In this document: piece after piece, positions 21,721-31,092 of the stretch
Layout of the letters: every line of letters starts with the position of its first letter
How positions within the stretch are numbered: position 1 is the stretch's first letter
NCBI GenBank assembly: GCA_025766275.1
Contig: JAFKAC010000030.1
Span: 124,001 to 188,000 of the forward strand
From: Lactarius indigo
Taxonomy: Eukaryota > Basidiomycota > Agaricomycetes > Russulales > Russulaceae
DNA length: 64,000 nt
Reading direction: 5' to 3'
Position numbers and translations under genes: made by a program
The notes under the pieces: generated by a model
What the model saw: only the letters and a program-made list of their open reading frames with translations
Told to the model about the DNA's origin: nothing
The model's database searches: none

Positions 21721-21922
21721 CTTCAGAATCAGTCAATAACAATCTCTAGTTCGGAAATTGCTCTGGAACCAAAGCAGCCTCAACCGACATTGGCTGGCCC
21801 ATCAATTTTGGAAGAATTTTGTGCATCAGCCGACGTCGGTTGGCCCATGAGTCATGAGGGGTTCTTCCCGTCGGATGGCCCATGAGTTATGGAATTCATG
21901 GCAGATCATTGGCTGGGGAATG

Positions 21923-22936
21923 GTATAGGGTTTGTGAAGACTGGCTGCGACGCTCCAACTTGGAGTGTGAGCCAGATAAAACGGAACTCATCTACTTTTC
22001 CAAACCATGGTCTAGGAACAAATCCCCACCCCCAAAAGTGCTCTACTTGCCAGATCCTGTCCACGCAACATATTACAGCGTCACCCCCTCCGACAACATC
22101 CGCTACCTAGGCTTCTTCATCAACTACAAGCTGAACTGGGAGAATCATGTCAACATCATGTGTAACCGAGCACGGGCATCAATAAAGTCAATTCAACTTC
22201 TTGGCAACACCCGCAAAGGGATCGCCTCCGTCAGCTGGCGTCTTCTCTTCAACGCAATCTGCCTACCGGTACTGTCATATGGGTGCCAACTGTGGATGAC
22301 CAAGAAACGCAAGGCTGGACTGATCCACAAGGTCCAATTGGTAATGAACGAAGGGGTAAAACTTATTTCTGGTTCCTTTCGCACTGCACCTCGTGGCCCT
22401 CTGCACGAGTTGGTCCGGGTTCTCCCGGCCAAACAATATTTGGAGAAACTGATCGCAACCTCCTCCCTTAGGCTGTTCCATGTTCCCCTTACTTCCTAAC
22501 TTCTGATCCGACTCAGAGAGGAATGGGGTGGCGAGGTCCAGAGCGGCCCACACTCCAGCAATGGAGGGGTGGTGTGTAACAGTTCACTATGGGTTTGGTC
22601 TGGAAAAACCCAACAGTGCCCCACTGCCTTGGAGGCTCTTGCCAGCAAAGTTGACCCCTTGTTGACTGAGTGGGTTGACGTCATGGCCATCGCACCCTGG
22701 GAGGTTCCCAACTGGGGGGCGTATGTGAACTGTGAAGGGAAGTCGGACCCCAAGTCCCGAAAGAAGGCAGTCAACAGGCTTTATGCCAATTGCCAGTCCT
22801 CGAGTAGGGTTATAATCTGATTGGCCAGCACCATTTCGAACCGACACCAGTTCGACAACAAACATGTGGGCGGAGCTGCGATTGACATTACATCAGGTCA
22901 CACGCCCCCTAGGATGAAAGGTTGGGCTATGGGTAT
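21923..22936 (+). pseudogene. LINE reverse transcriptase second part and start of RNase H
   Basis: Continues from 19463 after FB2: WYRVCEDWLRRSNLECEPDKTELIYF, then the thumb-like region with NIRYLGFFINYKLNWENHV and LSYGCQLW. A TAA at 22497-22499 and a TGA at 22818-22820 break the frame. The last codons (GAAIDITSGHTPPRMKGWAMG) are the start of RNase H and continue at 16320 on minus. It is cut at 22936 by the Gypsy-B type LTR, with GGTAT before it. Confidence 0.82.
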
Positions 22937-23465
22937 TGTCACGTTTTGACTCGGAGGGACTGATAGTACGACTGGGGACCCTTACTGTACCGGTTGCAAC
23001 TACGGTGGTAAGGTAGATTAGTTGTGGACTTACCTACGGTGATACGGTAGTGCGATAGGAGATATGGTACGATAGCTGACTGATGACCAACGCCACTAGT
23101 ACGGGTACTAGTAGTATTAGGGTTTGAGTTGTTTCTGCGATACGTTGGACGCTACTTTACGGTGCCTCATAGCAGCGCTTCAAAGCCTGCTGGATATGTA
23201 TTTAAGATTGCTTGTGAAGACCAAGATACGCCATCTTGGTCTTCTTGAATCGTCACTTGTTTCCTTTCTTTCTTCGCGTCTACCCTAAGAACCTTTCGAG
23301 TCCAACTTCGTTTGTGACAAGTTGTCGAGTCTTGCTGGTGTACCTTTGAGTATTCACCAAGGCAGGAGCACGGACCTTTGTGTTGTCGTGTCAGCAAGAA
23401 CCTTTCGCTAAGTTGTTACTGCCTCTCTTGAGCTCAAGTCGAGCTAATGTCGTGACGACGTTACA
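22937..23465 (+). repeat. Gypsy-B 5' LTR (inversion breakpoint 2)
   Basis: 529 bp, TGTCACGTTTTG to ACGTTACA. The left flank is LINE sequence ending GGTAT, whose partner GGTAT is beside the minus-strand LTR at 16326. A TATA-like TATTTAAG is at 23199-23206. Confidence 0.92.
23199..23243 (+). promoter_or_regulatory. Gypsy-B promoter and self-primer
   Basis: TATTTAAG at 23199 is 34 nt before ATCTTGGTCTT (23233-23243). That 11-mer is the exact reverse complement of AAGACCAAGAT at 23468-23478, two bases after the LTR. In Tf1 the first 11 nt of the RNA anneal to such a site and prime reverse transcription, so 23233 is the predicted RNA start. A second AAGACCAAGAT lies at 23217-23227, so the LTR itself can form a hairpin here. 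Confidence 0.72.
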
Positions 23466-23467
23466 TT

Positions 23468-23478
23468 AAGACCAAGAT
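23468..23478 (+). promoter_or_regulatory. Gypsy-B self-primer-binding site
   Basis: AAGACCAAGAT, complementary over all 11 positions to 23233-23243. I recognise no tRNA 3'-end complement (none starting TGG) at the LTR edge. Confidence 0.72.
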
Positions 23479-23483
23479 CCACC

Positions 23484-25538
23484 GTGGCCGTAACAACCAG
23501 AGACCAGTGGACGAGTTTCCGTCCCTATTTGCTCCATAGAAGAGGAGATCGCAACGTCCCTACGCGCTTCCTAGGTGCCACAGCTTGGAGGGACAGACAG
23601 GAAGAAACAGGATACTTTGTAGAGTTCAATGGACCAAGCTGGTTCCGACCAGTTGAGTTCAACTTTGACCACTTGTGTTGGACAGAAGTTACATGGAACC
23701 CGATAGACGCACACTGGGACGTCGTTAGACCAGCAGGACCGAGATATCACTGCGACATCGACGCACGAGAACTCAATAGCAGAACAGATTGGGGCCCTAT
23801 CGACGGGCAACTACGAGAGCACACCACCAGAGAGGCCGTGTCAGAAGCAACCGAAGGCACCGAACAGAGTGACGAAGAAAGTGAGGGACGACACCCAAAC
23901 CAAACCGAAAGCAGCAGGGGAGCAATACAAGATCTCCTTATTGAACGAGCTGAGTCCGCACACATCACAGAGCCAGAACCAATTCATATTTGATCACCAG
24001 CCCTTATGGCAACTATAACACAAACAATGGAAGAAGTCACGCTGGAAGAATCACGTGCAATACGAGCAGAAGCAAGAGAAATACTTATGCCCATCAACCA
24101 AGAGACCGGACAACGGATGACTGCCGACGACGTGGCAATATTCCAAGCCATAGGATCCAACAGAGGAGACCCACCATCAGGAAGACCTCCTACGCTAGAA
24201 CTACCGCCCGGAACAGGAGGACCCAGCGGTGACCCACCGCCACCACCCAATGGAGGGATCCCCTTTGATATAAGAAGAACCGAACCACCACGAGGACCGC
24301 CTACGGGACCCCCAGGAGGCAGAGGTGGAGGCGGTGGAGGAGGAGGAGGACATGCTGGAGGAGGAGGACATCATAACGAGAAACTCACCGGCGAGCCACC
24401 TTCCATTTTTGACGGGGACAGACTCAAAGTAGACCAATTCCTGACACAGTGGCATGTCTACTGGGGGATGAACCTGGACGCCCCCATCATGCAAAACGAC
24501 TACCGAAGATGCCTCCTGTTCCTGTCTTACATCAAGGGCGGGGCAGTCAGCAAATGGGTCTTGTCCTTCCTGAATTGGCTCAACAGACAAATACAACGAG
24601 GGATTAGTCCCTATACCCGCAAATTATGGGAAGCTGTAGCCGACGGCTTCAGCCAGCAATTCGAAAACACGCTGGAACAAGAACAAGCGCAAGCCATACT
24701 ACGAAAAGGCTTCAAGATGGTAGGAGAGGACATTGACAAGTATGTCAATGACTTCGAACAGCTCGCACGGAAGGCTCATTACTGCCTTAACGAACCACAA
24801 ACCATCGACCTCTTCACATTGGGTTTGCCCAAGGAACTATTCAAAAACGCATTCCAGTTCGACGACCCGGTCACATTCGATGACTGGAAGAGGGCTGTTC
24901 TAAAGCGGCAGAAGAACTACATACACCTCAAGGCGAGGCTCAACGAATACAAGAACACGATGACGCAGCCGAAGAAGCAGGGAGGAAACACAGGATGGAC
25001 GCTTCCACAGAACCTACCACAAACCAATCCATGGGCGATGGACACGTCCACGGATCGCGCGAAAGTCCGACTCGCGGGATCGGAAGACATCGACTTCAAC
25101 AAACTACCTCACATGGGAGCCCCGCCTCCGTTCCCACCGAGGGGAGGACCTGGGACCCGCGGACAAGGAAGAGGGGGGTCTCGCAGGGACTTAAGGAACG
25201 TCCTTTGTTATAACTGTAATGCTCCAGGACACCTCTCACAAAATTGCCCATATCCGCAAACCCAAAGACAGTGGCAGAATGCCCCCTCCAGCAGCAGAAT
25301 GACCGAAACTACATGGTACCCCCAAGGGCCGGTGTCACAATACGAGCCATCGGTGCAAGGTTATGCGTCACCCCCAGTAAGCGCGACGCCCATGCCACAG
25401 ATTAATGCGGCTACTACTGCCAAAACCGCTGGAGAACAAGTGAAAGAATGGCTCACGCAGGTGGCCAATAGTACGGACGAGGTGAAAGACCTCATACTTC
25501 AAGATTTGTGGGGAAAAGAGGGTTTTCGGGACGCCTAA
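23484..25538 (+). pseudogene. gag: Gypsy-B Gag
   Basis: The frame opens just after the primer site with no in-frame ATG; the first plausible codon is GTG at 23484. An N-terminal domain (ATAWRDRQEETGYFVEF and following) resembles the start of Gypsy-D Gag. A TGA at 23991-23993 splits it from the main Gag in the same frame, whose ATG is at 24006. Then come a Pro/Gly-rich linker, the retrotransposon Gag region (24390-24960) and zinc knuckle CYNCNAPGHLSQNC (25207-25248). It ends at TAA 25536-25538. The Pol frame is -1 relative to Gag. Confidence 0.85.
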
Positions 25539-25545
25539 ACCCGTC
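25500..25545 (+). promoter_or_regulatory. Gypsy-B gag-pol frameshift window
   Basis: The Gag end reads GGT TTT CGG GAC GCC TAA. The -1 frame reads TTT TCG GGA CGC CTA AAC CCG and continues into Pol. Gypsy-D has the same arrangement (GAT TTT CTG AAC GCT TGA, then AACCC). A slip on the T run four codons before the stop would fuse Gag and Pol. This rests on conservation between two elements; no canonical heptamer or pseudoknot was shown. Confidence 0.55.
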
Positions 25546-28500
25546 AGTCTGGGTGAGGGCCTTACAATGTAATTCTGTAATTGTGACAACGCGCTATTGA
25601 TCTCTACGAATTCCAGTGACTGTCTGAACGAATTACCAAACGACTGAAACCAAAGCGTTGGTCGACTCAGGAGCGACTGACAACTTTATTCGACCAAGCA
25701 TGGCAGCCCAGGCTGGGATCCCAGTGCAACCCCTAGAAACGCCTCGCAAGATCTGGAACATAGATAACACGGAAAATAAAGCTGGGTTGATCACTCATTA
25801 CGTCAACTTAGAAGTAAAAACATGAGGACAGATCAAGAAAATGACCTTCCTGGTCACCGATCTCGGAAGCAAAGACATGGTGCTGGGCTATCCATGGCTA
25901 AGTGCCTTCAAACCCACTATCAACTGGACAACGGCGACCATACACCCCGACATGCAGCCGGTGGTACTAGCTACTACCAAAGATCTACTTACAACAACTG
26001 CCATTCGAGCCCTAACAGTGGCCAAAAAGGAAAATATGATGCAAGACTTGAACGAAGCTACCTTCGCTAGGGCGACTACCTTGACGGAGTTAGCCATACA
26101 AGCAAAGCAGCAACAGACCGCGGCCATGTTACCTCCAGTATATGCTGCATTTAGTAAGCTTTTTAACGAGCAGGCCTCTCACCGTTTTCCCCCGACATGG
26201 CCGTGGGATCACATGATAGACTTTAAGCCGTTGGCACCCGCTGCCATCGACTGCAAGATATACCCCATGACGCAAAAGGAAGAGAGCGAATTGAAGGAGT
26301 TCCTTGAAGAAAAGTTGAAGCAAGGGTATTTATGCCCTTCAATCTCCCCGTATGCCTCCCCCTTCTTCTTCATTAAAAAGAAGGACGGGAAACTGTGCCC
26401 AGTACAGGATTACCGGGTTATCAATTCTCACACCATCCGCAACCAATACCCGCTTCCCTTGATTCAAGACCTCATCCTGGACCTCAGCAACGCCCATATT
26501 TATACGAAACTAGACATCCGTTGGGGCTACAATAATATACAAATCCGCGACGGCGATCAAGAGAAAGCGGCGTTCAAAACCAAGTTTGGCCTTTTTGAGC
26601 CGACAGTCATGTTCTTCGGCCTTACCAACTCCCCCGCTACCTTCCAAGCCATGATGAACCACATTTACCGTGACACAATAGCAAAACATGAACGATTGGG
26701 CACCACGATACGTGTTTACATGGATGACATCGGCATAGCTACTCATTTTCATCACGACCTCACAGCCCACGTGGCCGCAGTCAGCGACGTCTTGCACGTA
26801 GTGGAGGAACACGACCTCTACTTCAAACTGGAGAAGTGCCTATTCCATCAGCCGCGAATGGATTACCTGGGGGTAATCCTTGAAAGGGGGGTAACTTGAA
26901 TGGACCCTGTAAAAGTTCAAGGCATCAAAGACTGGCCAACACCGACAAAAGTCAAGGACGTTCGATCCTTCCTAGGCTTTTGCAACTTTTACAGACTTTT
27001 CATTCGCAGCTTCGCAAATCACACCAAACCGCTAACCAAACTGACACGAAAAGATGAGGAATGGTGATGGACGGAGGAGGAGGATAAGGCGTTCAATACC
27101 TTGAAACGCCTTGTGACGGAAGAACCAGTGCTGGCGCACCCCGTTCTCCAAGACCCGTTCGAACTAGAGGTCGACGCCTCAGGTTACGCGGTGGGAGCCA
27201 TTCTATTACAAAAGAAATCTGACAACAAGCGACATCCCATAGGCTATTACTCGGCAACGCTCTCCGAGGCCGAACGAAATTATGACATCTATGACCTGGA
27301 ACTGCTGGCAATAGTGAAGGCCCTGTGAAATTGGAGGCCATTACTCGCAGGAGCCCCCCATAAAATCAAAATCTACTCAGATCACCTGAACCTACAATAC
27401 TGGAAGTCACTGCAAAAGATTAGCAGATGGATTGCAAGGGAAGTACTCGAACTTTCTGAGTATGACTTTGAGATTCATCACATCAAGGGAAAGAACAACG
27501 GAAGAGCAGACGGTCTATCAAGACGGCCTGACTATGACCAAGGAGTCGAAGACAACAGTGAAGTCATTGTCCTACCCCCTGAAGTCTTCGTGCGAACTCT
27601 CAACACCGCGTGCACCTTCGTCGCAAACCCAAACCTACTTCAACCACGTCACCAACAAGACGAAGAAGTAATCAAGCTGTGGGCGGACCCTCACCGCCTC
27701 AAGAAGATACAAGGGGAATGGTATAAAGATGGCAAGTTTGTAATAACCGGACCTGCATCCACGCAGTGAGTGCTAATACACAATCATCATGACCTGCCCA
27801 TACACGGCCACCCGGGAATTGCAAGGACCCAGCACATCCTGGAATGACATTACTGGTGGCCGAGACTCCGAAAAGACGTGTACAAGTACGTACAAGGCTG
27901 CGCCGAATGCCAGAGAAACAAAGTAAACACGAGGCCTATACGAGCCGCGCTGCACCCCATCACGCCAACACTCGAAGCCATGCCATTCCATACAGTAGCG
28001 GTGGACTTCATCGCCAAACTCCCCTTGTCCGGGGGATATGACAGCATACTAACCGTCACAGACCATGATTGCAGCAAAGCTTCTGTTTTCATTCCATGCT
28101 GAGAAGAAATCACCGCAGAGGAAACAGCAATGCTGTACGTCACCCACATGTTTAAATGTTTCGGATTACTGCGTAAAATCATCAGTGACCGCGACCCTCG
28201 TTTCACGTCCAAGTTCGCCAGAGAGGCCTGTTGCATTCTGGGAATTCAACAGAACATATCAACGGCGTACCACCCGCGCACTGACGGCCAGTCCGAAAGA
28301 ACTAACCAGTGGCTGGAACAGTACCTACGCTTCTGGGTAAACGAGCGTCAAGATAACTGGACCACCTATCTGCCAATCGCCGAATTTGTGCACAACAACT
28401 GGCCGCACGAGCACACGAAACAGTCGCCGTTTCAGCTCCTGATGGGATATGATCCGCAAGCCGATTGGACTGATAAGCCTTCCCCTATCCCTCAGGTGAC

Positions 28501-29040
28501 GGCACGGCTAACACAGCTAAAAGAAGCTAGGCAAGACGCCCAACGCCTCATGAAGAAGGCCCAAGAAGCATGGGTGCGCAGCAAAGATACGCCCAAGTTC
28601 TGTGTCAACGACCTTGTGTGGCTAGAAGGGAAGCATCTCCGGACCAATCAACCTACGGCGAAATTAGCGGCACGACGCCACGGACCCTTCCATGTGATAC
28701 AGGTGATGTCACCATACAACTATCGCCTGGAGCTTCCCACGCAGTGGACTATTCACTCAGTGTTCCACATTGATCTTCTCACCCCGTACAAGCAGACCAC
28801 CCTTCATGGCAAAAACTTCACACGACCGCCACCGGAACTTATCGATGGAGAAGAAGAATACGAGGTCGAGGCCGTTCTGGATGCCTGGCATTTCTGAAGG
28901 AAGAAATGCCTCCAATACCTCATCAAATGGAAGGGCTACTCCGACTCGGAGAACCAGTGGGTCGACAAAGACAACATCTTTGCGCCGGAAGCAATTCGTC
29001 TATATCAGGAAATGCAAGCGTGTGGGCAACAAGTTAAAAC
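25539..29040 (+). pseudogene. pol: Gypsy-B Pol: protease, RT, RNase H, integrase, chromodomain
   Basis: The protease region is around 25660 (ALVDSGATDNFIR in the -1 frame). RT starts near 26200, with LDIRWGYNN near 26510 and catalytic YMDD near 26717. RNase H has FELEVDASGYAVGAIL near 27160. The integrase HHCC region is near 27800, the core has VDFIAKLP near 28002 and ISDRDPRF near 28180, and the chromodomain near 28855-28990 has YEVEAVLDAW and LIKWKGY. TGA codons stand at about 25823, 26897, 27065, 27326, 27767, 27845, 28100 and 28895. At many of these Gypsy-D or -C has Arg, so CGA to TGA is the simplest cause. It is inactive. Confidence 0.87.
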
Positions 29041-29098
29041 AAGCAGTGCGAAAGTCGACGGAAGTCATCCTTCTTTCCTCTGTCGCATCGTCTCTCAT

Positions 29099-30195
29099 AT
29101 GCCTACCTCCCCTCTGCAACATGTCACCCAAGCAGCGCTCCTCAACTCCCTCGCACAAGACGCCCGTGCCCTCATGGCTGAGGACGACAACACCGAAGTA
29201 CCCGACACTCAGCTCACGCCATGGACACCTCTTGCACCAGCAGAGGGGCCCATCACCGCGCAAGAATGGGCCCACGTCATCACCAGATTCCCTGACCCAG
29301 CGACTACCCCCGACGACAAATCCACCGTCGTCCACGTCTTCCAAAATGGTAACGGCGAACAAGAGCCGATCGCCGCTATCCCCCCAAGCGACGACCTCAT
29401 CGGTGTTCGTGGAGTTTTCCCGAGCAACGACCAGCGTTCAAGTGCTGATGGAGTACGAGCTGGAGGGGTGGAGGAGAGTGGCAGCGGAGTGGCAGAAGGA
29501 ACAGCTCGACTCCGCAGCGGCCCGACTGAGGGAGATGCGCGAGCGGCGGCAGCGATGGCGGCAGCTGAGGCTGGCCATGACAACGACGATTACTACCCAG
29601 CGAGCCACGCCTTCCTTCGAATGAAAAGCGACCCTACTAATCCCCTCATCACACCCTGGCTCGTCTACACCGACGGGTCCCCCATGTATTGAGGATGTGT
29701 GCGCGTGCCTGGCGCCGCCGATCATCGTCCGTTCACCGCCGCCGATGACCCCGCACATGTCATTGTGCCTGAAGGGTTCAGGGCGAACCGAAGACCCCAT
29801 CACATTCGATACCCCATCACCGGACCCGATGGAGTAGAGCGGGACGCGTCGCATGTCCAGATCATCGGAGGGGCTGACCCCCTCATACTAGGAGTCATTC
29901 CAGGGTCGCCGCACGTGTACGGTAAGCCCTTCTACACCGAGCCGCACGTGTCGGCTGCCCTTCGCCCCACGTACCCTCACGAGGACCTCGTTGTCTTCGA
30001 GGCGGACCGTGTTACCGACTGTGCACTCAATTGCATCAACGACGAGTCACTCACGGCTGAGATCACGCGCTTCCACACGACCAGCTATGAGCTCAACCGA
30101 CTCCGCGCATGGGTAAGTCAACTCCGTGCCATGATCGAGTGTGCACAAGATGACAGGCGCAACTCGATCTACCGCCTGGAGCGCGCCACCGCCTT
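29099..30195 (+). pseudogene. Gypsy-B ORF3 (5' part)
   Basis: ATG at 29099 is 5' of a frame that resembles Gypsy-D ORF3: a short N-terminal helix (MPTSPLQHVTQAALLNSLA), a Pro-rich part, and a region near 30010-30070 with ESLTAEITR, matching SPRLTAEITR in Gypsy-D. A TGA at 29690-29692 breaks it. An overlapping frame (29430-29570) encodes a charged heptad-like helix (EGWRRVAAEWQKEQ), so small compensating frameshifts are possible. The cyclin element enters at 30196. The ORF ends at 43431-43433 after ALKRIADEQRDWPARDFQ. Unlike Gypsy-D there are no C-terminal zinc knuckles. Function unknown. Confidence 0.65.
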
Positions 30196-30934
30196 TGTCA
30201 TGAACTCCCCAGTCACCTTTCCTTTTGCAGTTCCTATCTGATTCATTCCCTTTATTGGCAGTTACCTTCTCAGACCTCTGCTTCCCCTTATCTGATTGTT
30301 CTAGCACCTTCTGTGCTATTCTTGTCCACCCTTCTCCTGCCTTGCTGGCATGATACCATCTTGCACAATGTTGACACCATCTTGCCAGCACATTACTCTA
30401 TCTATAGCAACCAGTAGCACTATGCGCTCAGGCGCAATCCTGTACTATATAAGGAACCCTGTAGTGCGCCTTAGCTCCTTAGCTTTGGCTTAATCAACTA
30501 TCTGCGTTGTATCTCCATTGACTCCTTGAGTGCCTCAGTCCCTTCAGCACTCAAGCCCTTGACCCTGAACCCCTGACCCTTGACCCTTCTCCCCTTTGGG
30601 TCATTCCCCTCTCAGCCTCTGTGCAGGCTTCCCCTTGACTTCGCTCTTACCCTCCTCCTGTCTTACTGGTCAGCCCAGTGACATGTGACCTTTGGACTTA
30701 GGCTGCTGAGCTCGTCCATTGCTACCGACTCAGTCACCTTAGCACAAGGGGCTGTTACAGAAGGACCTTCCCACCTTAAGCACAGGGGGATTGTCGCCGA
30801 CTCAGCTACCTCAGTGTAGGAGCTGTTACAGAAGACCTTAGGAGTCCTTCCATTCAGTGGGGATCCAACTCAGAGTCCTTTGCCTCAGGCAGGATCTGTT
30901 ACAGAACGACGCACGCCCCCGCAGAGGCGTGACA
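30196..30934 (+). repeat. Cyclin-element 5' LTR
   Basis: TGTCATGAACTCC to GGCGTGACA. TATATAAG at 30446-30453 is 35 nt before AGCTTTGGCTT at 30481. Confidence 0.93.
30446..30491 (+). promoter_or_regulatory. Cyclin-element promoter and self-primer
   Basis: TATATAAG (30446) is followed at 30481-30491 by AGCTTTGGCTT. That 11-mer is the exact reverse complement of AAGCCAAAGCT at 30936-30946, one base after the LTR. It is the same layout as in Gypsy-B, -C and -D, so the element probably uses Tf1-type self-priming. Predicted RNA start at or near 30481. Confidence 0.72.
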
Positions 30935-30935
30935 T

Positions 30936-30946
30936 AAGCCAAAGCT
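30936..30946 (+). promoter_or_regulatory. Cyclin-element self-primer-binding site
   Basis: AAGCCAAAGCT, complementary over 11 of 11 positions to 30481-30491. Confidence 0.72.
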
Positions 30947-31092
30947 ACTCAGAACCTAGCCAACGCACTGGCCAGGATTCCAGAAGAAAGACCATCGATA
31001 GTGACACTTGCTAGTGCACTAGTACCACCGACGTACACCCAGAATCGCTCACACTCCAGGAGCACCCGACAGAACTCCGAAGAAACTCCAGC

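Larger units (their letters stand above)
19464..21915. mobile_element. FB2, 2.45-kb foldback element with a different arm repeat
   Basis: It starts CACATAATGATCTGCCATGA and ends GCAGATCATTGGCTG, with a 7-bp TSD GGGAATG (19457-19463 and 21916-21922). Excision restores the LINE frame as LREWYRVCEDWL. The terminal 150-200 bp are near-perfect inverted repeats containing GATGGGCCAGCC motifs. The arms are arrays of units of about 62 bp (left 19640-20340, right 20630-21720, inverted). The termini are the same family as FB1 and FB3 but the arm unit is unrelated. No ORF. Confidence 0.9.
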
